Assembly (NCBI GenBank): GCA_002369055.1
Contig: DFEL01000088.1
Location: 1-10,711 of the forward strand
From: Cyanobacteria bacterium UBA3803
Lineage (GTDB): Bacteria > Cyanobacteriota > Vampirovibrionia > Gastranaerophilales > Gastranaerophilaceae
Direction: 5' to 3'
Length of the DNA stretch: 10,711 nucleotides
Below are positions 1-5,610 of the stretch, piece after piece. The notes beneath the pieces were generated by a model. That model saw only the letters and a list, made by a program, of their open reading frames with translations. It was not told the origin of the DNA and ran no database searches. The position numbers and the translations under genes were made by a program. The first letter of the stretch is position 1, and each line of letters starts with the position of its first letter.

Positions 1-400
1 AAAAACATCTGATATATTTTTAAAAGTTATAAATTTGTTTGTTGTTTTATTTGCGGTTGTTGTTTCATTTATTGTATATTTTTATTCAAGCTATTTTAGA
101 AAGATACCGCTGCTGTATGATATATCATTAAAGGGTTTTTATTTTGAAAACATTAATAGATATTTTGTAAATTGCTATAAAACATTTTCCAATTTGTTAT
201 ATAAAGTTGAAAAAACTGTTTTTGAAGGCATTGTATATGCTGTAACTATGTTTACAAGAGTAATTGCTTTAGTCTTTTCAAAAATTCAGACAGGTAATGT
301 ACAGTCTTATTTGGTTTATTCCTTGTTTATTATTATGTTAAGTTTCAGTGGCATATTGATTGTTTATATATTAATTTTGTATTTTTCAGAGGTGCAGTAA
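1..400 (+). CDS. nuoL: NADH-quinone oxidoreductase subunit L, C-terminal part (5' end outside window)
   Basis: The reading frame is open from the left edge (first full codon at base 2), so this is the tail of a longer gene, not a small protein starting at the TTG at base 35. About 132 residues are visible. They show a hydrophobic helix, a long amphipathic stretch that fits the lateral helix linking the antiporter-like subunits, the motif QTGNVQSYLVY that matches the G-x-x-x-x-Y element near the end of NuoL proteins, and a last membrane helix ending in SEVQ. NuoL is the most distal proton-pumping membrane subunit of complex I. Its TAA stop overlaps the ATG of nuoM by one base (TAATG), so the two are probably translationally coupled. 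The order L-M-N is the usual end of nuo operons. The identity rests on position plus the C-terminal pattern, because the conserved core lies outside the window. Confidence 0.88.
   Translation, partial: KTSDIFLKVINLFVVLFAVVVSFIVYFYSSYFRKIPLLYDISLKGFYFENINRYFVNCYKTFSNLLYKVEKTVFEGIVYAVTMFTRVIALVFSKIQTGNVQSYLVYSLFIIMLSFSGILIVYILILYFSEVQ
388..394 (+). promoter_or_regulatory. Shine-Dalgarno site of nuoM
   Basis: AGAGGTG lies five bases before the nuoM ATG at 400, inside the last codons of nuoL. It supports that start codon and the coupling of the two genes. Confidence 0.6.
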
Positions 401-1911
401 TGGATTTAAGATTATTAATTTTTTCACCAATAATAATTTCTATTTTATTTTTATTGCCTATTTTTTCGGGAAAGCATATTCTTGTACGAAGAATTGCAAA
501 ATTATTTGCAGGGTTGCATTTTATATATTCATTATTTTTTATTATTTTTTATAACGTTGATGCTATTTCAAACTTTGATACAGAAATCACATTTTTTGGT
601 GAAAAGTGGCTTGGTTCTCTTGGTGTGTCCTTGATATTCGGACTTGATGGTCTATCGCTTCTTTTGGTTTTATTAACTTCATTTTTAGTTTTGATTTCTT
701 GTATTGCAAGTAAAGGTTCTATTAAATCAAAGCATTCTTTGTATTATGCATTAATTTTTATTTTAGAAACTTCTGTTTTGGGTACTTTTTGTGCAAAAGA
801 TATATTTGTCTTTTTCTTGTTCTGGGAATTGGAGTTGATTCCTATGTATTTCTTGATAAGTTTATGGGGTCATGATTTTGCCAAAAAATCAGCAATGAAA
901 TTTTTATTATATACCTTTATAGGTAGTTTATTTATGTTGTGTGGCTTTTTAATGTTATATAATTTTAACTATATTTCAACGTCGGAGCTTTCAGCAGCTA
1001 TTGATAATTTGAACTTTGATTATGAATCTGCACCGATATATTTACAGGTTGTAGCTTCGATTTTGATATTATTGGGCTTTGCTGTTAAACTTCCAATTAT
1101 ACCTTTGCATAATTGGCTGCCTGCTGCACATGTTGATGCACCAACTCCTGTTAGTATGCTGCTTGCCGGAATTTTGTTAAAAATGGGTGCTTACGGTATT
1201 ATCAGATTTAATATGCAGCTGCTGCCGGATGCGTTTATAATAATTGTTCCATATTTAGTATTTTTTGCTTTTATAAATATAGTTTTTGCTGCGTTTGTTG
1301 CATTTGTGCAAACTGATATTAAACGAATAGTTGCATATTCAAGTATTTCATCTATGGGACTTGTTTTATTAGGACTATGCTCTTTAAATGCCGTAGGAAT
1401 TACCGGAGCAGTTTTGTTGATGTTGGCTCATGGTATTATTTCTTCGGGATTATTCTTTTCTGTCGGAGTAATATATAATAGAACAGGTACGAGGAATATA
1501 AATCAATTAGGTGGGTTAGTGCTTGTTATGCCAAGACTTGCTCTATTTACGTTTATATTATGTCTTGCGAGTATGGGCGTACCGTTGTTAATATCTTTCC
1601 CTGCTGAATTTATGATATTTTTTGGTGCTTTTATATCAGCTGTGTATAGCAATTATTATATTCAAGTAGTAGCATTAGTTTCAATTATTGTTTTAGTATT
1701 GTCGCTAATTTATTTGTTAAGGTTGTTGCATAAAACTTTTTACGGAGAATTATCTGAACGTTGGCTAAAAGTTGGAGATGTAGTTACTCACGAATTTATT
1801 ATTCTGTCGGTTATATCATCTGTTACGGTTATTTTTGGAATTGTGCCAATGTCAGTTATCATATATATAATACCTGCGATAAGAAACATTACGGATGCGT
1901 TTGGAGGTTAA
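400..1911 (+). CDS. nuoM: NADH-quinone oxidoreductase subunit M
   Basis: This 503-residue polytopic membrane protein is an antiporter-like proton-pumping subunit of complex I and has the normal NuoM length. The hallmark segments are all present: FWELELIPMYF (141-151) with the essential membrane glutamate E143; AVKLPIIPLHNWLPAAH (228-244) with K230 and the paired histidines; LLKMGAYG (259-266) with K261; TDIKRIVAYSS (305-315); AHGIISSGLFFSVG (343-356); and SFPAEFMIFFG (399-409), whose E403 corresponds to the distal glutamate of helix 12. These match E. coli E144, K234, K265 and E407 by position, from memory of that protein. Two deviations are seen: the usual SHMG is SSMG (S318 replaces His), and the usual GxxFxGEF loop reads SFPAEF. 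The ATG is set by the overlap with the nuoL stop and by the Shine-Dalgarno site before it. The subunit is probably functional. Confidence 0.96.
   Translation: MDLRLLIFSPIIISILFLLPIFSGKHILVRRIAKLFAGLHFIYSLFFIIFYNVDAISNFDTEITFFGEKWLGSLGVSLIFGLDGLSLLLVLLTSFLVLISCIASKGSIKSKHSLYYALIFILETSVLGTFCAKDIFVFFLFWELELIPMYFLISLWGHDFAKKSAMKFLLYTFIGSLFMLCGFLMLYNFNYISTSELSAAIDNLNFDYESAPIYLQVVASILILLGFAVKLPIIPLHNWLPAAHVDAPTPVSMLLAGILLKMGAYGIIRFNMQLLPDAFIIIVPYLVFFAFINIVFAAFVAFVQTDIKRIVAYSSISSMGLVLLGLCSLNAVGITGAVLLMLAHGIISSGLFFSVGVIYNRTGTRNINQLGGLVLVMPRLALFTFILCLASMGVPLLISFPAEFMIFFGAFISAVYSNYYIQVVALVSIIVLVLSLIYLLRLLHKTFYGELSERWLKVGDVVTHEFIILSVISSVTVIFGIVPMSVIIYIIPAIRNITDAFGG
1903..1907 (+). promoter_or_regulatory. 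Shine-Dalgarno site that fixes the nuoN start
   Basis: A perfect GGAGG sits five bases before the ATG at 1913, inside the last codons of nuoM. The upstream in-frame ATG at 1895 lies before this site and has no Shine-Dalgarno sequence of its own, so 1913 is the better start. Confidence 0.75.
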
Positions 1912-1912
1912 T

Positions 1913-3355
1913 ATGAGTTTAATTTTAGATATTTCAAATTCAATGTTGGCTGAAGCAGTACTGCTTATATCTTTTTTGATTTTATCAGTATTTTCAATGT
2001 TTTATAATGTTAGATATCACAAATTGTCAAAATGGATTGCTGTTTCAGGTATTGCTTTTGCTTTGGTTTCTTTGAAATTTCTTAGATTGGAACCTGTATA
2101 TTACGCTTTTAATGAATCTATTATTTCAGATACTTTTACTGTTTTTGTAAAAGCGTTAATTTTATTTTCTTCATTGATAATAATTTTACTTTCTAAAAAA
2201 AATGTGACTAAGCGAAATCATAAAACATTTCAATTTTACACTTTGCTTATTGCAGGTGTTATGTCCTCATTGTTGGTTGTATCATCTAATGATTTTGTGA
2301 CATTAACTGTGTCTTTAGAGATGTTAAGTTTTTCAACTTATTTTTTGATTGCATATAAAAAAGGATATCTTTCAAAAGAGGCTTCTTTTAAATATATAAT
2401 TTCAAATGCTTTTTCGACTGCTATATATTTGTTTGGTGTTTCCTACCTTTATGGTATATCAGGAAAATTAAATTTTAATGCTATAAATGATTACTTTATG
2501 CAAAATGAACCAACCTTAATATATACTTTTGCAGTTGTGTTTATTGCTATCGGTTTATTGTTTAAACTTGCTATTTTACCATTTGCAAATTGGATATTAG
2601 ATGTATATGAAGGAAGTGCCACTTCAGTTTCGGCATTTATTGCAACAATACCAAAAATTGCTGTTATTGCAGTGCTAGCCAGATTGTTTGTGTTTATTTT
2701 GGGTAATTCTTTTGAACTGCCTGTTATACTTGTTATATTGTCCGTAATGACTGCTATTTGGGCAAATATTCTTGCAATAAGACAGAAAAAAATATTAAGA
2801 ATACTTGCTTGCAGTTCAAGTGCAAATGCTGCATATATGCTTTTTGTTCTTTCATTGGTATCAGTTTATAATTTATCTACCGTTTTGTTTTATTTAATTA
2901 CTTATGTATTTATGAATTTAGGTGCATTTGCCGCAATTATTGTATTGGAAAATTCAAATTACGGTTTAAAATTAAACGGACTGAAAGGATTAGCATATAC
3001 AAATCCGTTGTTCGCATTGAGTTTTGCAATTTGTATTTTTGGACTTGCAGGTTTTCCTATTACTTCAGGTTTTATTGCAAAATTTTATCTGTTTTCAGCG
3101 ATTATTCGTTCCGGAGCAGTGTTTATTCCGTTTTTGATAATATTGGCTATGACAATTGTTGTTGCTGCTTATTATTATACGAATATTGTTGCAAAAATGT
3201 TTGAGAAAACTGACAGTCAAGATAATCAAATTATTTATAACAGCACAACATCAGCAACAGTAATTTTGTATGCTTGTTCGCTAATTACTCTTGTTGTGGG
3301 AATAATGCCGTTCGCATTACTTGAATTATGTAAATTTATTGCATATAACTTGTAA
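1913..3355 (+). CDS. nuoN: NADH-quinone oxidoreductase subunit N
   Basis: The 480-residue membrane protein is the third antiporter-like subunit of complex I and closes the nuo operon. Start 1913 is chosen over 1895 because of the GGAGG at 1903-1907. Family features, numbered from that start: E136 in SLEMLSFSTYFL, K160 in EASFKYIISNAF, K218 in LLFKLAILPF, DVYEGS at 229-234, K248 in TIPKIAV, and FPITSGFIAKFYLF with K390. These match the conserved Glu/Lys proton-path residues of E. coli NuoN. Several usual residues are missing: PFHxWxPDVYxGAP reads PFANWILDVYEGSA (A225 for His), and YSSxSHxGY reads CSSSANAAY (C300 for Tyr, N305 for His). Hydrophobicity and length are normal and no frame is broken, so this looks like a divergent but intact subunit, not a pseudogene. 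It ends five bases from the stop of the convergent small gene. Confidence 0.94.
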   Translation: MSLILDISNSMLAEAVLLISFLILSVFSMFYNVRYHKLSKWIAVSGIAFALVSLKFLRLEPVYYAFNESIISDTFTVFVKALILFSSLIIILLSKKNVTKRNHKTFQFYTLLIAGVMSSLLVVSSNDFVTLTVSLEMLSFSTYFLIAYKKGYLSKEASFKYIISNAFSTAIYLFGVSYLYGISGKLNFNAINDYFMQNEPTLIYTFAVVFIAIGLLFKLAILPFANWILDVYEGSATSVSAFIATIPKIAVIAVLARLFVFILGNSFELPVILVILSVMTAIWANILAIRQKKILRILACSSSANAAYMLFVLSLVSVYNLSTVLFYLITYVFMNLGAFAAIIVLENSNYGLKLNGLKGLAYTNPLFALSFAICIFGLAGFPITSGFIAKFYLFSAIIRSGAVFIPFLIILAMTIVVAAYYYTNIVAKMFEKTDSQDNQIIYNSTTSATVILYACSLITLVVGIMPFALLELCKFIAYNL

Positions 3356-3360
3356 AAGTA

Positions 3361-3666
3361 TTACCAATCTTTCCAAGAATATCCTGGTGAAATATTGTGC
3401 TGCAACAGATAACCGTCATCAGTACCAAAATCAATATATTCCCATGCTTTACGCCACCAAGGTTTTTTAACGTAACGACCTGATTTGTATTCTCTGTTAG
3501 CATTTTGTGCTTTTGTTAGTTGTACTTGCTCGGCAGTTACTTGAGAATAATTGTAATTTACAAGAGCTTCAGGAGAAGTTAATTCTTCTGTTGTAGCGTA
3601 GGCAAAAACTTCTGATGCCATAAATATAATTGCTATGCTTATAAAAAATAAATTTTTAAAATTCAT
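3361..3666 (-). CDS. Small secreted protein of unknown function
   Basis: The 101-residue protein is not recognised. Its N-terminus is a clear signal peptide: short basic start (MNFKN), a hydrophobic core to about residue 18, and a VFA signal peptidase I site with cleavage expected after residue 22. There is no lipobox cysteine. The mature part, about 79 residues, has no cysteine or transmembrane helix; it has a polar middle (about 30-60) and a basic, tryptophan-rich C-terminal third with W70, W71, W75, W98 and W101, ending in SWKDW. The ATG at 3666 is preferred because a G6 run ends four bases before it; a TTG at 3678 would place that run inside the gene. It lies 64 bases downstream of ispG on the same strand, probably with its own promoter. 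Secretion and the signal peptide make a real gene likely; nothing in the sequence states its role. Confidence 0.7.
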   Translation of the reverse strand: MNFKNLFFISIAIIFMASEVFAYATTEELTSPEALVNYNYSQVTAEQVQLTKAQNANREYKSGRYVKKPWWRKAWEYIDFGTDDGYLLQHNISPGYSWKDW

Positions 3667-3670
3667 TTTG

Positions 3671-3676
3671 CCCCCC
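3671..3676 (-). promoter_or_regulatory. Unusual all-G Shine-Dalgarno site of the small secreted protein
   Basis: Read on the minus strand, GGGGGG lies four bases before the ATG at 3666. It is the longest G run in this AT-rich neighbourhood and decides the start against the upstream TTG at 3678. Confidence 0.5.
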
Positions 3677-3685
3677 AATATTGAT

Positions 3686-3715
3686 ATAATACATAAAATT
3701 TAGATATTTTTCCAA
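3686..3715 (-). promoter_or_regulatory. Possible promoter of the small secreted protein
   Basis: On the minus strand TTGGAA (3710-3715) and TATTAT (3686-3691) are separated by 18 bases, and TATTAT is directly preceded by TG. Transcription would start near 3679, giving a leader of about 13 bases that contains the G6 site. In DNA this AT-rich such boxes occur by chance, so this is tentative. Confidence 0.35.
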
Positions 3716-3730
3716 TATTTTAAAAATAAT

Positions 3731-4789
3731 TTACATATTTAAGGCAGATTTAATTTGAAATTCAAGTTCGTCAAGCAGTTTATCCTCTGCAACTCTTGCT
3801 ATTATTTCACCTTTTTTAAAAACGTATCCTTCATTTATTCCGCCGGCTATTCCAAAATCAGCATGAGAAGCTTCACCCGGTCCGTTTACTGCACAACCCA
3901 TTGTTGCAATTGTTATATTTGCATCAAGATTTTTAAATCTTTCTTCCACTTTTTTTGCAAGTTCAATTAGTTTAATTTGTGTCCTTCCGCAAGTTGGACA
4001 AGATACAAAATTTACTCCTTTTTTACGCAAATTTAGTGATTTTAGTATTGCATATCCTGCATATACTTCTTCTATCGGATTTTCTGTAAGAGAAACTCTT
4101 ATTGTGTCGCCTATACCTTGTGATAACAGAGAACCAATGCCAACAGAAGATTTTACTAAACCGCCTTTTAAAGTACCTGCTTCCGTAAGTCCAATGTGCA
4201 ACGGATAATCATATTTATCTGAAAAAATTTTGTATGCTTCTATTGTAGTTGGAACATCAGATGATTTTAGCGAAACTTTGATTAAGTCAAAATTTAAGTC
4301 TTCTAAAATTTTTACGTGTCCTTCAGCACTTTTTACCATTTTTTCGGCAAGTGATATGTCCAAATCTTTTAGTTCCTTTTCAAGTGAGCCGGCATTTATG
4401 CCTATTCTTATAGGAATATTTTGCTGTTTTGCAAGTTTCACAACTTTTTCAACATTTTCACGCTTTCCGATATTTCCGGGATTAAGCCGTAACGCAGAAA
4501 CGCCATTATTTATTGCCTGTATTGCTAATCTGTAATCAAAATGAATATCCGCTACAACAGGTATTGGAGATTTATTTGAAATTTCTTTCAGTGCTTCACC
4601 TGCATCTTTGTTAAGAACTGCAAGTCTGATTATTTCACATCCTGCATCAGCAAGTTCATCTATTTGTTTTAATGTTGCATTAACATCTCTTGTGTCTGTA
4701 TTACACATAGATTGAACCGTAATTGGTGCATCACCGCCTATTTTTACGTTCCCTATTGAAATTTGTTTTGTTTTTTTTCTTTTTATCAT
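3731..4789 (-). CDS. ispG: 4-hydroxy-3-methylbut-2-en-1-yl diphosphate synthase
   Basis: The 352-residue cytosolic enzyme catalyses the penultimate step of the MEP isoprenoid pathway: reductive ring opening of MEcPP to HMBPP with a [4Fe-4S] cluster, electrons coming from flavodoxin or ferredoxin. The length is that of the short bacterial form, without the insert domain of plant and some other IspG proteins. The N-terminal TIM barrel shows VQSMCNTDTRD (25-35), PVVADIHFDYRLA (77-89) and ALRLNPGNIG (99-108). The C-terminal cluster domain carries CPTCGRTQ with C264 and C267, then MGCAVNGPGEA with C299 and the cluster-binding glutamate E306. All catalytic elements are present. The start is the only reasonable one, since an in-frame stop lies four to five codons upstream. 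No Shine-Dalgarno sequence is visible. It is divergent from the metallophosphoesterase gene. Confidence 0.97.
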   Translation of the reverse strand: MIKRKKTKQISIGNVKIGGDAPITVQSMCNTDTRDVNATLKQIDELADAGCEIIRLAVLNKDAGEALKEISNKSPIPVVADIHFDYRLAIQAINNGVSALRLNPGNIGKRENVEKVVKLAKQQNIPIRIGINAGSLEKELKDLDISLAEKMVKSAEGHVKILEDLNFDLIKVSLKSSDVPTTIEAYKIFSDKYDYPLHIGLTEAGTLKGGLVKSSVGIGSLLSQGIGDTIRVSLTENPIEEVYAGYAILKSLNLRKKGVNFVSCPTCGRTQIKLIELAKKVEERFKNLDANITIATMGCAVNGPGEASHADFGIAGGINEGYVFKKGEIIARVAEDKLLDELEFQIKSALNM

Positions 4790-4792
4790 ACA

Positions 4793-4800
4793 ATTATAAT
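4793..4800. promoter_or_regulatory. Palindromic -10 region between ispG and the metallophosphoesterase gene
   Basis: ATTATAAT is a perfect palindrome that places a consensus TATAAT on the plus strand (4795-4800) and another on the minus strand (4793-4798). The plus-strand box suits the metallophosphoesterase gene: transcription would start near 4807, leaving a leader of about 21 bases with a Shine-Dalgarno site. The minus-strand box is only three bases from the ispG ATG, too close for a normal start there; TAAAAT on the minus strand at 4812-4817 is an alternative for ispG. No convincing -35 box is seen on either side. Confidence 0.45.
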
Positions 4801-4816
4801 ATCACTAAAATATTTT

Positions 4817-4822
4817 AAGGGG
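4817..4822 (+). promoter_or_regulatory. Shine-Dalgarno site of the metallophosphoesterase gene
   Basis: AAGGGG lies five bases before the ATG at 4828 and supports that start. Confidence 0.6.
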
Positions 4823-4827
4823 TATAC

Positions 4828-5559
4828 ATGAAAATAGCAGTTTTATCTGATATTCACGGAAATATGTTTGCATTGAGAGCAGTTTTAGAAGATATGAAAC
4901 AATTTAACATTGAGCGTATTTTTTGTTTGGGCGATTTAGCAATGGCAGGGCCTGAACCAAATAAAACAATTGATTACGTTAGAACTCAGGATTGGACTGT
5001 TATTCAAGGTAATACTGATGAAATGATTGCATGTTATTCTGATGATGTATATAATGCTGTAAAAGCAGGTGCAAGCATTATGGCAAATGCACTTGAACAA
5101 GATGTAAAAGAAATTTCCGACGAAAATAAAAAATATTTGAAAAATTTACCTATAAACAAAAGTGTTGAAATTGAAGGTCTTAAAATTTTATTGGTTCATG
5201 GTTCTCCAAGACGCAACAATGAGAATATTTTTCCTAATATGGACATGGATATAATAGATGATATATTTAATGAAGTTGATGCTGATGTTGTATTTTGCGG
5301 TCATACCCACATGCCATGCGGTTATCAAACTAATTCAAAAGTTACAATTGTAAATGACGGAAGTGTCGGAAGACCATTTACCGAAAATCCAAAAGCGTGT
5401 TATGTAATTGCCAATATTAATAACGGAAATATTGAAATAGAACATAGAATGATAGATTATGATAAAACTTCAGCAGTTGCAATGCTTGAAAAAAGACAGT
5501 TTGAAGGTGCTGAAAAACTGGCTCAAATGCTCATAAATCCTGAAAAACGACACATGTAA
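4828..5559 (+). CDS. Calcineurin-like metallophosphoesterase, YfcE-like
   Basis: The 243-residue soluble protein has the complete binuclear-metal motif set of this superfamily: DIHGN (8-12) with D8 and H10, GDLAMAGPEP (35-44) with the bridging D36, GNTDE (61-65) with N62, VHGSPR (123-128) with H124, and CGHTHMP (157-163) with H159 and H161, followed by the usual NDGSVGRP turn (176-183). GNTD in place of GNHD is usual in the small phosphodiesterase branch (Metallophos_2). It most likely hydrolyses a phosphodiester or phosphomonoester using Mn2+ or a similar metal; the substrate cannot be read from the sequence. There is no signal peptide or membrane segment, so it is cytosolic. The start is supported by a Shine-Dalgarno site and begins directly with the first beta strand. 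It is transcribed away from ispG, and 50 bases separate it from the next gene, which has its own promoter. Confidence 0.9.
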   Translation: MKIAVLSDIHGNMFALRAVLEDMKQFNIERIFCLGDLAMAGPEPNKTIDYVRTQDWTVIQGNTDEMIACYSDDVYNAVKAGASIMANALEQDVKEISDENKKYLKNLPINKSVEIEGLKILLVHGSPRRNNENIFPNMDMDIIDDIFNEVDADVVFCGHTHMPCGYQTNSKVTIVNDGSVGRPFTENPKACYVIANINNGNIEIEHRMIDYDKTSAVAMLEKRQFEGAEKLAQMLINPEKRHM

Positions 5560-5597
5560 ATATATATTAAATTCTGTAACTTATTAGGTATATAAGG

Positions 5598-5610
5598 TAT
5601 AATAGCCCTA
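5598..5610 (+). promoter_or_regulatory. Leaderless-type promoter of the methyltransferase gene
   Basis: A perfect TATAAT at 5598-5603 is followed by exactly six bases and then the ATG at 5610, so the expected transcription start is the A of the start codon. No Shine-Dalgarno sequence precedes the ATG and no earlier ATG, GTG or TTG exists before the in-frame stop at 5577. The -35 region is weak (TGTAAC at 5575-5580). The spacer contains a 9-base near-exact tandem repeat (5584-5592 and 5593-5601). Confidence 0.65.

Noticed and set aside
35..400. A separate small membrane protein starting at the TTG at base 35
   Set aside because: The same frame is open back to the left edge, and the C-terminal pattern matches NuoL, so the TTG is an internal leucine codon.
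1895..1912. Upstream ATG as the start of nuoN
   Set aside because: It lies before the GGAGG at 1903-1907 and would add six residues encoded by the ribosome site; the ATG at 1913 has ideal spacing.
3667..3678. TTG at 3678 as the start of the small secreted protein
   Set aside because: It would put the G6 ribosome site inside the coding region and lengthen the signal peptide without need; the ATG at 3666 has the site in front of it.
3755..3970. Plus-strand open frame of 71 codons
   Set aside because: It lies wholly inside ispG on the other strand, which is unmistakable, and its product has no recognisable feature.
4230..4535. Plus-strand open frame of 101 codons
   Set aside because: It is the Ser/Phe-rich antisense reading of ispG, a typical product of AT-rich coding DNA read backwards.
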